From assembly GCA_949318235.1 (NCBI GenBank), contig CASGGR010000039.1:992001-1056000 (forward strand): a stretch of DNA of 64,000 nucleotides, in the 5' to 3' direction. This stretch comes from Ecdyonurus torrentis (Eukaryota > Arthropoda > Insecta > Ephemeroptera > Heptageniidae). Below, one piece after another: positions 11,567 to 24,359 of the stretch. A program made the translations under genes and the position numbers. The stretch's first letter is position 1; the number at the start of each line of letters is the position of its first letter. The notes beneath the pieces are model-generated. The model searched no databases and was not told the origin of the DNA. It saw only the letters and a program-made list of their open reading frames with translations.

Positions 11567-11812
11567 GAATTGAAAAAGCTTAGTTTTGAGTTAAATAGTA
11601 AGTCTGTAGCATTCTTAGTTTTTGAGAAATCATCAAAACTAGTTTTAATCGTGTAAAAAGTATGATTTTTATCATTCAATAACATTTGGTTCTTGAAATA
11701 GAAACTTTGTTTCATGACTTGGCTTGGCTACATGATGAGTGAATACTAAAATTGTCAATAACCCAAAAAGTATGCGTCGGAGCAAAAAAGTTCAAGATAT
11801 CTTTTTTGTAGA
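11567..11812. repeat. Chimeric monomer: C head, D tail
   Basis: Positions 11-40 are C type (CTTAG...ATAGTAAG) and position 63 is the ordinary A, so there is no EcoRI site. The tail has the D-specific GGCTTGGC and GAATAC changes. The switch lies between about position 63 and 155 of the monomer and cannot be placed more finely because the sequences agree there. Confidence 0.8.
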
Positions 11813-12059
11813 GAATTGAAAAAGCTATGTTTTGAGTAAAACAGTAAGTCTGTAGCATTCTTAGTTTTTGAGAAATCATCAAAACTAGTTTTAATCGTGT
11901 AAAAAGTATTATTTTTTATAATTCAATAACATTTGGTTCTTGAAATAGAAACTTTGTTTCATGACTTGGTTTGGCTACATGATGAGTGAAAACTAAAATT
12001 GTCAATAACCCAAAAAGTATGCGTCGAAACAAAAAAGTTCAAGACATCTTTTTTGTAGA
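11813..12059. repeat. E-type monomer, 247 bp (last in window)
   Basis: Counterpart of 9106 at 2707 bp. Here it follows a C-head/D-tail chimera rather than a true D monomer. After this copy there is no further net length change to the window end. Confidence 0.85.
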
Positions 12060-14519
12060 GAATTGAAAAAGCTATGTTTTGAGTTAAATTTGATGACTGT
12101 AGCATTCTTAGTTTTTGAGAAATCATCAAAACTAGTTTTAATCGTGTAAAAAGTATGATTTTTATCATTCAATAACATTTGGTTCTTGAAATAGAAACTT
12201 TGTTTCATGACTTGGTTTGGCTACATGATGAGTGAAAACTAAAATTGTCAATAACCTAAAAAGTATGCGTTGGAGCAAAAAACTTCAAGACATCTTTTTG
12301 GTAGAGAATTGAAAAAGCTTAGTTTTGAGTTAAATAGTAAGTCTGTAGCATTCTTAGTTTTTGAGAAATCATCAAAACTAGTTTTAATCGTGTAAAAAGT
12401 ATGATTTTTATCATTCAATAACATTTGGTTCTTGAAATAGAAACTTTGTTTCATGACTTGGTTTGGCTACATGATGAGTGAAAACTAAAATTGTCAATAA
12501 CCCAAAAAGTATGCGTCGAAACAAAAAAGTTCAAGACATCTTTTTTGTAGAGAATTGAAAAAGCTATGTTTTGAGTTAAATTTGATGACTGTAGCATTCT
12601 TAGTTTTTGAGAAATCATCAAAACTAGTTTTAATCGTGTAAAAAGTATGATTTTTATCATTCAATAACATTTGGTTCTTGAAATAGAAACTTTGTTTCAT
12701 GACTTGGTTTGGCTACATGATGAGTGAAAACTAAAATTGTCAATAACCTAAAAAGTATGCGTTGGAGCAAAAAACTTCAAGACATCTTTTTTGTAGAGAA
12801 TTGAAAAAGCTTAGTTTTGAGTTAAATAGTAAGTCTGTAGCATTCTTAGTTTTTGAGAAATCATCAAAACTAGTTTTAATCGTGTAAAAAGTATGATTTT
12901 TATCATTCAATAACATTTGGTTCTTGAAATAGAAACTTTGTTTCATGACTTGGTTTGGCTACATGATGAGTGAAAACTAAAATTGTCAATAACCTAAAAA
13001 GTATGCGTTGGAGCAAAAAACTTCAAGACATCTTTTTTGTAGAGAATTGAAAAAGCTTAGTTTTGAGTTAAATAGTAAGTCTGTAGCATTCTTAGTTTTT
13101 GAGAAATCATCAAAACTAGTTTTAATCGTGTAAAAAGTATGATTTTTATCATTCAATAACATTTGGTTCTTGAAATAAAAACTTTGTTTCATGACTAGGT
13201 TTGGCTACATGATGAGTGAAAACTAAAATTGTCAATAACCCAAAAAGTATGCGTCGGAGCAAAAAAGTTCAAGACATCTTTTTTGTAGAGAATTGAAAAA
13301 GCTTAGTTTTGAGTTAAATAGTAAGTCTGTAGCATTCTTAGTTTTTGAGAAATCATCAAAACTAGTTTTAATCGTGTAAAAAGTATGATTTTTATCATTC
13401 AATAACATTTGGTTCTTGAAATAGAAACTTAGTTTCATGACTTGGTTTGGCTACATGATGAGTGAAAACTAAAGTTGTCAATAACCCAAAAAGTATGCGT
13501 CGGAGCAAAAAAGTTCAAGATATTTTTTTTGTAGAGAATTGAAAAACCTATGTCATAAGTCAAATTTGATGTCTGTAGCATTCTTAGTTTTTGAGAAATC
13601 ATCAAAACTAGTTTTAATCGTGTAAAAAGTATGATTCAAAACATTCAATAACATTTGGTTCTTGAAATAGAAACTTTGTTTCATGACTTGGTTTGGCTAC
13701 ATGATGAGTGAAAACTAAAATTGTCAATAACCCAAAAAGTATGCGTCGAAGCAAAAAAGTTCAAGACATCTTTTTTGTAGAGAATTGAAAAACCTATGTC
13801 ATAAGTCAAATTTGATGTCTGTAGCATTCTTAGTTTTTGAGAAATCATCAAAACTAGTTTTAATCGTGTAAAAAGTATGATTAAAAACATTCAATAACAT
13901 TTGGTTCTTGAAATAGACACTTTGTTTCATGACTTGGTTTGGCTACATGATGAGTGAAAACTAAAGTTGTCAATAACCCAAAAAGTATGCGTCGGAGCAA
14001 AAAAGTTCAAGATATCTTTTTTGTAGAGAATTGAAAAACCTATGTCATAAGTCAAATTTGATGTCTGTAGCATTCTTAGTTTTTGAGAAATCATCAAAAC
14101 TAGTTTTAATCGTGTAAAAAGTATGATTCAAAACATTCAATAACATTTGGTTCTTGAAATAGAAACTTTGTTTCATGACTTGGTTTGGCTACATGATGAG
14201 TGAAAACTAAAATTGTCAATAACCTAAAAAGTATGCGTTGGAGCAAAAAACTTCAAGACATCTTTTTGGTAGAGAATTGAAAAAGCTTAGTTTTGAGTTA
14301 AATAGTAAGTCTGTAGCATTCTTAGTTTTTGAGAAATCATCAAAACTAGTTTTAATCGTGTAAAAAGTATGATTTTTATCATTCAATAACATTTGGTTCT
14401 TGAAATAGAAACTTTGTTTCATGACTTGGTTTGGCTACATGATGAGTGAAAACTAAAGTTGTCAATAACCCAAAAAGTATGCGTCGAAACAAAAAAGTTC
14501 AAGACATCTTTTTTGTAGA
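11813..14519. repeat. 11-mer higher-order repeat, copy 2 (2707 bp)
   Basis: Second copy of 9106-11812. The final monomer (14274) ends with an AAAGTTG/TCGAAAC tail leading to a B monomer, while copy 1 ends with the D-type tail leading to E. That difference marks the exchange point. Confidence 0.8.
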
Positions 14520-16979
14520 GAATTGAAAAAGCTATGTTTTGAGTTAAATTTGATGACTGTAGCATTCTTAGTTTTTGAGAAATCATCAAAACTAGTTTTA
14601 ATCGTGTAAAAAGTATGATTTTTATCATTCAATAACATTTGGTTCTTGAAATAGAAACTTTGTTTCATGACTTGGTTTGGCTACATGATGAGTGAAAACT
14701 AAAATTGTCAATAACCTAAAAAGTATGCGTTGGAGCAAAAAACTTCAAGACATGTTTTTGGTAGAGAATTGAAAAAGCTTAGTTTTGAGTTAAATAGTAA
14801 GTCTGTAGCATTCTTAGTTTTTGAGAAATCATCAAAACTAGTTTTAATCGTGTAAAAAGTATGATTTTTATCATTCAATAACATTTGGTTCTTGAAATAG
14901 AAACTTTGTTTCATGACTTGGTTTGGCTACATGATGAGTGAAAACTAAAATTGTCAATAACCTAAAAAGTATGCGTTGGAGCAAAAAACTTCAAGACATC
15001 TTTTTTGTAGAGAATTGAAAAAGCTTAGTTTTGAGTTAAATAGTAAGTCTGTAGCATTCTTAGTTTTTGAGAAATCATCAAAACTAGTTTTAATCGTGTA
15101 AAAAGTATGATTTTTATCATTCAATAACATTTGGTTCTTGAAATAAAAACTTTGTTTCATGACTAGGTTTGGCTACATGATGAGTGAAAACTAAAATTGT
15201 CAATAACCCAAAAAGTATGCGTCGGAGCAAAAAAGTTCAAGACATCTTTTTTGTAGAGAATTGAAAAAGCTTAGTTTTGAGTTAAATAGTAAGTCTGTAG
15301 CATTCTTAGTTTTTGAGAAATCATCAAAACTAGTTTTAATCGTGTAAAAAGTATGATTTTTATCATTCAATAACATTTGGTTCTTGAAATAGAAACTTAG
15401 TTTCATGACTTGGTTTGGCTACATGATGAGTGAAAACTAAAGTTGTCAATAACCCAAAAAGTATGCGTCGGAGCAAAAAAGTTCAAGATATCTTTTTTGT
15501 AGAGAATTGAAAAACCTATGTCATAAGTCAAATTTGATGTCTGTAGCATTCTTAGTTTTTGAGAAATCATCAAAACTAGTTTTAATCGTGTAAAAAGTAT
15601 GATTCAAAACATTCAATAACATTTGGTTCTTGAAATAGAAACTTTGTTTCATGACTTGGTTTGGCTACATGATGAGTGAAAACTAAAATTGTCAATAACC
15701 TAAAAAGTATGCGTTGGAGCAAAAAACTTCAAGACATCTTTTTTGTAGAGAATTGAAAAAGCTTAGTTTTGAGTTAAATAGTAAGTCTGTAGCATTCTTA
15801 GTTTTTGAGAAATCATCAAAACTAGTTTTAATCGTGTAAAAAGTATGATTTTTATCATTCAATAACATTTGGTTCTTGAAATAAAAACTTTGTTTCATGA
15901 CTAGGTTTGGCTACATGATGAGTGAAAACTAAAATTGTCAATAACCCAAAAAGTATGCGTCGGAGCAAAAAAGTTCAAGACATCTTTTTTGTAGAGAATT
16001 GAAAAAGCTTAGTTTTGAGTTAAATAGTAAGTCTGTAGCATTCTTAGTTTTTGAGAAATCATCAAAACTAGTTTTAATCGTGTAAAAAGTATGATTTTTA
16101 TCATTCAATAACATTTGGTTCTTGAAATAGAAACTTTGTTTCATGACTTGGTTTGGCTACATGATGAGTGAAAACTAAAATTGTCAATAACCTAAAAAGT
16201 ATGCGTTGGAGCAAAAAACTTCAAGACATGTTTTTGGTAGAGAATTGAAAAAGCTTAGTTTTGAGTTAAATAGTAAGTCTGTAGCATTCTTAGTTTTTGA
16301 GAAATCATCAAAACTAGTTTTAATCGTGTAAAAAGTATGATTTTTATCATTCAATAACATTTGGTTCTTGAAATAAAAACTTTGTTTCATGACTAGGTTT
16401 GGCTACATGATGAGTGAAAACTAAAATTGTCAATAACCCAAAAAGTATGCGTCGGAGCAAAAAAGTTCAAGACATCTTTTTTGTAGAGAATTGAAAAAGC
16501 TTAGTTTTGAGTTAAATAGTAAGTCTGTAGCATTCTTAGTTTTTGAGAAATCATCAAAACTAGTTTTAATCGTGTAAAAAGTATGATTTTTATCATTCAA
16601 TAACATTTGGTTCTTGAAATAGAAACTTTGTTTCATGACTTGGTTTGGCTACATGATGAGTGAAAACTAAAATTGTCAATAACCTAAAAAGTATGCGTTG
16701 GAGCAAAAAACTTCAAGACATGTTTTTGGTAGAGAATTGAAAAAGCTTAGTTTTGAGTTAAATAGTAAGTCTGTAGCATTCTTAGTTTTTGAGAAATCAT
16801 CAAAACTAGTTTTAATCGTGTAAAAAGTATGATTTTTATCATTCAATAACATTTGGTTCTTGAAATAAAAACTTTGTTTCATGACTTGGTTTGGCTACAT
16901 GATGAGTGAAAACTAAAATTGTCAATAACCCAAAAAGTATGCGTCGGAGCAAAAAAATTCAAGACATCTTTTTTGTAGA
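14520..16979. repeat. C-rich block with 492-bp dimer periodicity
   Basis: Ten monomers, eight with C heads, one B (14520) and one A (15504). From 15750, C monomers with AATAAAAAC alternate with C monomers carrying a CCT/TTGGAGC tail, giving a dimer of 492 bp. The rare tail change GACATG occurs at about 14752, 16228 and 16720, at spacings of 1476 and 492. No D or E monomer is present. Confidence 0.7.
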
Positions 16980-17963
16980 GAATTGAAAAAGCTATGTTTT
17001 GAGTTAAATTTGATGACTGTAGCATTCTTAGTTTTTGAGAAATCATCAAAACTAGTTTTAATCGTGTAAAAAGTATGATTTTTATCATTCAATAACATTT
17101 GGTTCTTGAAATAGAAACTTTGTTTCATGACTTGGTTTGGCTACATGATGAGTGAAAACTAAAATTGTCAATAACCTAAAAAGTATGCGTTGGAGCAAAA
17201 AACTTCAAGACATCTTTTTTGTAGAGAATTGAAAAAGCTTAGTTTTGAGTTAAATAGTAAGTCTGTAGCATTCTTAGTTTTTGAGAAATCATCAAAACTA
17301 GTTTTAATCGTGTAAAAAGTATGATTTTTATCATTCAATAACATTTGGTTCTTGAAATAAAAACTTTGTTTCATGACTAGGTTTGGCTACATGATGAGTG
17401 AAAACTAAAATTGTCAATAACCCAAAAAGTATGCGTCGGAGCAAAAAAGTTCAAGACATCTTTTTTGTAGAGAATTGAAAAAGCTTAGTTTTGAGTTAAA
17501 TAGTAAGTCTGTAGCATTCTTAGTTTTTGAGAAATCATCAAAACTAGTTTTAATCGTGTAAAAAGTATGATTTTTATCATTCAATAACATTTGGTTCTTG
17601 AAATAGAAACTTTGTTTCATGACTTGGTTTGGCTACATGATGAGTGAAAACTAAAATTGTCAATAACCCGAAAAGTATGCGTCGAAACAAAAAAGTTCAA
17701 GACATCTTTTTTGTAGAGAATTGAAAAAGCTATGTTTTGAGTTAAATTTGATGACTGTAGCATTCTTAGTTTTTGAGAAATCATCAAAACTAGTTTTAAT
17801 CGTGTAAAAAGTATGATTTTTATCATTCAATAACATTTGGTTCTTGAAATAGAAACTTAGTTTCATGACTTGGTTTGGCTACATGATGAGTGAAAACTAA
17901 AATTGTCAATAACCCAAAAAGTATGCGTCGGAGCAAAAAAGTTCAAGATATCTTTTTTGTAGA

Positions 17964-18209
17964 GAATTGAAAAAGCTATGTTTTGAGTAAAATAGTAAGT
18001 CTGTAGCATTCTTAGTTTTTGAGAATTCATCAAAACTAGTTTTAATCGTGTAAAAAGTATGATTTTTATCATTCAATAACATTTGGTTCTTGAAATAGAA
18101 ACTTTGTTTCATGACTTGGTTTGGCTACATGATGAGTGAAAACTAAAATTGTCAATAACCCAAAAAGTATGCGTCGAAACAAAAAAGTTCAAGACATCTT
18201 TTTTGTAGA
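17964..18209. repeat. D-head monomer with B-type tail and EcoRI site
   Basis: GAATTC lies at 18023-18028. Unlike the four D monomers in the left block, the tail is GGTTTGGC...GAAAAC with TCGAAAC, and no E monomer follows. The D head has been joined to another tail. Confidence 0.8.
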
Positions 18210-20915
18210 GAATTGAAAAAGCTATGTTTTGAGTTAAATTTGATGACTGTAGCATTCTTAGTTTTTGAGAAATCATCAAAACTAGTTTTAATCGTGTAAA
18301 AAGTATGATTTTTATCATTCAATAACATTTGGTTCTTGAAATAGAAACTTTGTTTCATGACTTGGTTTGGCTACATGATGAGTGAAAACTAAAATTGTCA
18401 ATAACCTAAAAAGTATGCGTTGGAGCAAAAAACTTCAAGACATCTTTTTGGTAGAGAATTAAAAAAGGTTAGTTTTGAGTTAAATAGTAAGTCTGTAGCA
18501 TTCTTAGTTTTTGAGAAATCATCAAAACTAGTTTTAATCGTGTAAAAAGTATGATTTTTATCATTCAATAACATTTGGTTCTTGAAATAGAAACTTTGTT
18601 TCATGACTTGGTTTGGCTACATGATGAGTGAAAACTAAAATTGTCAATAACCCAAAAAGTATGCGTCGAAACATAAAAGTTCAAGACATCTTTTTTGTAG
18701 AGAATTGAAAAAGCTATGTTTTGAGTTAAATTTGATGACTGTAGCATTCTTAGTTTTTGAGAAATCATCAAAACTAGTTTTAATCGTGTAAAAAGTATGA
18801 TTTTTATCATTCAATAACATTTGGTTCTTGAAATAAAAACTTTGTTTCATGACTTGGTTTGGCTACATGATGAGTGAAAACTAAAATTGTCAATAACCCA
18901 AAAAGTATGCGTCGGAGCAAAAAAATTCAAGACATCTTTTTTGTAGAGAATTGAAAAAGCTATGTTTTGAGTTAAATTTGATGACTGTAGCATTCTTAGT
19001 TTTTGAGAAATCATCAAAACTAGTTTTAATCGTGTAAAAAGTATGATTTTTATCATTCAATAACATTTGGTTCTTGAAATAGAAACTTTGTTTCATGACT
19101 TGGTTTGGCTACATGATGAGTGAAAACTAAAATTGTCAATAACCTAAAAAGTATGCGTTGGAGCAAAAAACTTCAAGACATCTTTTTTGTAGAGAATTGA
19201 AAAAGCTTAGTTTTGAGTTAAATAGTAAGTCTGTAGCATTCTTAGTTTTTGAGAAATCATCAAAACTAGTTTTAATCGTGTAAAAAGTATGATTTTTATC
19301 ATTCAATAACATTTGGTTCTTGAAATAAAAACTTTGTTTCATGACTAGGTTTGGCTACATGATGAGTGAAAACTAAAATTGTCAATAACCCAAAAAGTAT
19401 GCGTCGGAGCAAAAAAGTTCAAGACATCTTTTTTGTAGAGAATTGAAAAAGCTTAGTTTTGAGTTAAATAGTAAGTCTGTAGCATTCTTAGTTTTTGAGA
19501 AATCATCAAAACTAGTTTTAATCGTGTAAAAAGTATGATTTTTATCATTCAATAACATTTGGTTCTTGAAATAGAAACTTTGTTTCATGACTTGGTTTGG
19601 CTACATGATGAGTGAAAACTAAAATTGTCAATAACCCAAAAAGTATGCGTCGAAACATAAAAGTTCAAGACATCTTTTTTGTAGAGAATTGAAAAAGCTA
19701 TGTTTTGAGTTAAATTTGATGACTGTAGCATTCTTAGTTTTTGAGAAATCATCAAAACTAGTTTTAATCGTGTAAAAAGTATGATTTTTATCATTCAATA
19801 ACATTTGGTTCTTGAAATAAAAACTTTGTTTCATGACTTGGTTTGGCTACATGATGAGTGAAAACTAAAATTGTCAATAACCCAAAAAGTATGCGTCGGA
19901 GCAAAAAAATTCAAGACATCTTTTTTGTAGAGAATTGAAAAAGCTATGTTTTGAGTTAAATTTGATGACTGTAGCATTCTTAGTTTTTGAGAAATCATCA
20001 AAACTAGTTTTAATCGTGTAAAAAGTATGATTTTTATCATTCAATAACATTTGGTTCTTGAAATAGAAACTTTGTTTCATGACTTGGTTTGGCTACATGA
20101 TGAGTGAAAACTAAAATTGTCAATAACCTAAAAAGTATGCGTTGGAGCAAAAAACTTCAAGACATCTTTTTTGTAGAGAATTGAAAAAGCTTAGTTTTGA
20201 GTTAAATAGTAAGTCTGTAGCATTCTTAGTTTTTGAGAAATCATCAAAACTAGTTTTAATCGTGTAAAAAGTATGATTTTTATCATTCAATAACATTTGG
20301 TTCTTGAAATAAAAACTTTGTTTCATGACTAGGTTTGGCTACATGATGAGTGAAAACTAAAATTGTCAATAACCCAAAAAGTATGCGTCGGAGCAAAAAA
20401 GTTCAAGACATCTTTTTTGTAGAGAATTGAAAAAGCTTAGTTTTGAGTTAAATAGTAAGTCTGTAGCATTCTTAGTTTTTGAGAAATCATCAAAACTAGT
20501 TTTAATCGTGTAAAAAGTATGATTTTTATCATTCAATAACATTTGGTTCTTGAAATAGAAACTTTGTTTCATGACTTGGTTTGGCTACATGATGAGTGAA
20601 AACTAAAATTGTCAATAACCCAAAAAGTATGCGTCGAAACAAAAAAGTTCAAGACATCTTTTTTGTAGAGAATTGAAAAAGCTATGTTTTGAGTTAAATT
20701 TGATGACTGTAGCATTCTTAGTTTTTGAGAAATCATCAAAACTAGTTTTAATCGTGTAAAAAGTATGATTTTTATCATTCAATAACATTTGGTTCTTGAA
20801 ATAGAAACTTAGTTTCATGACTTGGTTTGGCTACATGATGAGTGAAAACTAAAATTGTCAATAACCCAAAAAGTATGCGTCGGAGCAAAAAAGTTCAAGA
20901 TATCTTTTTTGTAGA

Positions 20916-21161
20916 GAATTGAAAAAGCTATGTTTTGAGTAAAATAGTAAGTCTGTAGCATTCTTAGTTTTTGAGAATTCATCAAAACTAGTTTTAATCG
21001 TGTAAAAAGTATGATTTTTATCATTCAATAACATTTGGTTCTTGAAATAGAAACTTTGTTTCATGACTTGGTTTGGCTACATGATGAGTGAAAACTAAAA
21101 TTGTCAATAACCCAAAAAGTATGCGTCGAAACAAAAAAGTTCAAGACATCTTTTTTGTAGA
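20916..21161. repeat. D-head monomer with B-type tail and EcoRI site
   Basis: GAATTC at 20975-20980, exactly 2952 bp (12 monomers) after the copy at 18023, with the same non-D tail. The fusion therefore occurred before the 12-mer duplication. Confidence 0.8.
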
Positions 21162-22637
21162 GAATTGAAAAAGCTATGTTTTGAGTTAAATTTGATGACT
21201 GTAGCATTCTTAGTTTTTGAGAAATCATCAAAACTAGTTTTAATCGTGTAAAAAGTATGATTTTTATCATTCAATAACATTTGGTTCTTGAAATAGAAAC
21301 TTTGTTTCATGACTTGGTTTGGCTACATGATGAGTGAAAACTAAAATTGTCAATAACCTAAAAAGTATGCGTTGGAGCAAAAAACTTCAAGACATCTTTT
21401 TGGTAGAGAATTAAAAAAGGTTAGTTTTGAGTTAAATAGTAAGTCTGTAGCATTCTTAGTTTTTGAGAAATCATCAAAACTAGTTTTAATCGTGTAAAAA
21501 GTATGATTTTTATCATTCAATAACATTTGGTTCTTGAAATAGAAACTTTGTTTCATGACTTGGTTTGGCTACATGATGAGTGAAAACTAAAATTGTCAAT
21601 AACCCAAAAAGTATGCGTCGAAACATAAAAGTTCAAGACATCTTTTTTGTAGAGAATTGAAAAAGCTATGTTTTGAGTTAAATTTGATGACTGTAGCATT
21701 CTTAGTTTTTGAGAAATCATCAAAACTAGTTTTAATCGTGTAAAAAGTATGATTTTTATCATTCAATAACATTTGGTTCTTGAAATAGAAACTTTGTTTC
21801 ATGACTTGGTTTGGCTACATGATGAGTGAAAACTAAAATTGTCAATAACCTAAAAAGTATGCGTTGGAGCAAAAAACTTCAAGACATCTTTTTTGTAGAG
21901 AATTGAAAAAGCTTAGTTTTGAGTTAAATAGTAAGTCTGTAGCATTCTTAGTTTTTGAGAAATCATCAAAACTAGTTTTAATCGTGTAAAAAGTATGATT
22001 TTTATCATTCAATAACATTTGGTTCTTGAAATAGAAACTTTGTTTCATGACTTGGTTTGGCTACATGATGAGTGAAAACTAAAATTGTCAATAACCTAAA
22101 AAGTATGCGTTGGAGCAAAAAACTTCAAGACATCTTTTTTGTAGAGAATTGAAAAAGCTTAGTTTTGAGTTAAATAGTAAGTCTGTAGCATTCTTAGTTT
22201 TTGAGAAATCATCAAAACTAGTTTTAATCGTGTAAAAAGTATGATTTTTATCATTCAATAACATTTGGTTCTTGAAATAAAAACTTTGTTTCATGACTAG
22301 GTTTGGCTACATGATGAGTGAAAACTAAAATTGTCAATAACCCAAAAAGTATGCGTCGGAGCAAAAAAGTTCAAGACATCTTTTTTGTAGAGAATTGAAA
22401 AAGCTTAGTTTTGAGTTAAATAGTAAGTCTGTAGCATTCTTAGTTTTTGAGAAATCATCAAAACTAGTTTTAATCGTGTAAAAAGTATGATTTTTATCAT
22501 TCAATAACATTTGGTTCTTGAAATAGAAACTTTGTTTCATGACTTGGTTTGGCTACATGATGAGTGAAAACTAAAATTGTCAATAACCCAAAAAGTATGC
22601 GTCGAAACAAAAAAGTTCAAGACATCTTTTTTGTAGA

Positions 22638-24359
22638 GAATTGAAAAAGCTATGTTTTGAGTTAAATTTGATGACTGTAGCATTCTTAGTTTTTGAGAAA
22701 TCATCAAAACTAGTTTTAATCGTGTAAAAAGTATGATTTTTATCATTCAATAACATTTGGTTCTTGAAATAGAAACTTAGTTTCATGACTTGGTTTGGCT
22801 ACATGATGAGTGAAAACTAAAGTTGTCAATAACCCAAAAAGTATGCGTCGGAGCAAAAAAGTTCAAGATATTTTTTTTGTAGAGAATTGAAAAACCTATG
22901 TCATAAGTCAAATTTGATGTCTGTAGCATTCTTAGTTTTTGAGAAATCATCAAAACTAGTTTTAATCGTGTAAAAAGTATGATTCAAAACATTCAATAAC
23001 ATTTGGTTCTTGAAATAGAAACTTTGTTTCATGACTTGGTTTGGCTACATGATGAGTGAAAACTAAAATTGTCAATAACCCAAAAAGTATGCGTCGAAGC
23101 AAAAAAGTTCAAGACATCTTTTTTGTAGAGAATTGAAAAACCTATGTCATAAGTCAAATTTGATGTCTGTAGCATTCTTAGTTTTTGAGAAATCATCAAA
23201 ACTAGTTTTAATCGTGTAAAAAGTATGATTAAAAACATTCAATAACATTTGGTTCTTGAAATAGACACTTTGTTTCATGACTTGGTTTGGCTACATGATG
23301 AGTGAAAACTAAAGTTGTCAATAACCCAAAAAGTATGCGTCGGAGCAAAAAAGTTCAAGATATCTTTTTTGTAGAGAATTGAAAAACCTATGTCATAAGT
23401 CAAATTTGATGTCTGTAGCATTCTTAGTTTTTGAGAAATCATCAAAACTAGTTTTAATCGTGTAAAAAGTATGATTAAAAACATTCAATAACATTTGGTT
23501 CTTGAAATAGACACTTTGTTTCATGACTTGGTTTGGCTACATGATGAGTGAAAACTAAAGTTGTCAATAACCCAAAAAGTATGCGTCGGAGCAAAAAAGT
23601 TCAAGATATCTTTTTTGTAGAGAATTGAAAAACCTATGTCATAAGTCAAATTTGATGTCTGTAGCATTCTTAGTTTTTGAGAAATCATCAAAACTAGTTT
23701 TAATCGTGTAAAAAGTATGATTAAAAACATTCAATAACATTTGGTTCTTGAAATAGACACTTTGTTTCATGACTTGGTTTGGCTACATGATAAGTGAAAA
23801 CTAAAGTTGTCAATAACCCAAAAAGTATGCGTCGGAGCAAAAAAGTTCAAGATATCTTTTTTGTAGAGAATTGAAAAACCTATGTCATAAGTCAAATTTG
23901 ATGACTGTAGCATTCTTAGTTTTTGAGAAATCATCAAAACTAGTTTTAATCGTGTAAAAAGTATGATTTTTATCATTCAATAACATTTGGTTCTTGAAAT
24001 AGAAACTTTGTTTCATGACTTGGTTTGGCTACATGATGAGTGAAAACTAAAATTGTCAATAACCTAAAAAGTATGCGTTGGAGCAAAAAACTTCAAGACA
24101 TCTTTTTGGTAGAGAATTGAAAAAGCTTAGTTTTGAGTTAAATAGTAAGTCTGTAGCATTCTTAGTTTTTGAGAAATCATCAAAACTAGTTTTAATCGTG
24201 TAAAAAGTATGATTTTTATCATTCAATAACATTTGGTTCTTGAAATAGAAACTTTGTTTCATGACTTGGTTTGGCTACATGATGAGTGAAAACTAAAATT
24301 GTCAATAACCCAAAAAGTATGCGTCGAAACAAAAAAGTTCAAGACATCTTTTTTGTAGA
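22638..24359. repeat. 7-mer higher-order repeat, copy 1 (1722 bp)
   Basis: Head order B,A,A,A,A,A(GATGAC variant),C. The first A carries TCAAAACA with CGAAGC; the next carry TAAAAACA with GACAC. A private change, CATGATAAGTG for CATGATGAGTG, lies at 23789 and marks each copy. Confidence 0.85.

Larger units (their letters stand above)
9106..11812. repeat. 11-mer higher-order repeat, copy 1 (2707 bp)
   Basis: Head order E,B,C,B,C,C,C,A,A,A,C. All diagnostic alleles recur 2707 bp downstream except in the tail of the last monomer. It overlaps the end of the second 19-mer, so it is a later duplication across the 19-mer boundary. Confidence 0.8.
16980..22637. repeat. Block with 12-mer displacement (2952 bp) and internal 4-mer
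   Basis: Monomers from about 16.9 to 18.8 kb recur at about 19.8-21.8 kb, displaced by 2952 bp, with the D-head monomers (17964, 20916) as markers. The private change CGAAACATAAAAG occurs at 18667, 19651 and 21619: the 984-bp step marks a 4-mer tandem inside the 12-mer and the 2952-bp step marks the larger unit. The C variants at 18456 and 21408 share a private start (AATTAAAAAAGGTTAG). After about 21.8 kb the order changes to C-C-C-B. Confidence 0.75.
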
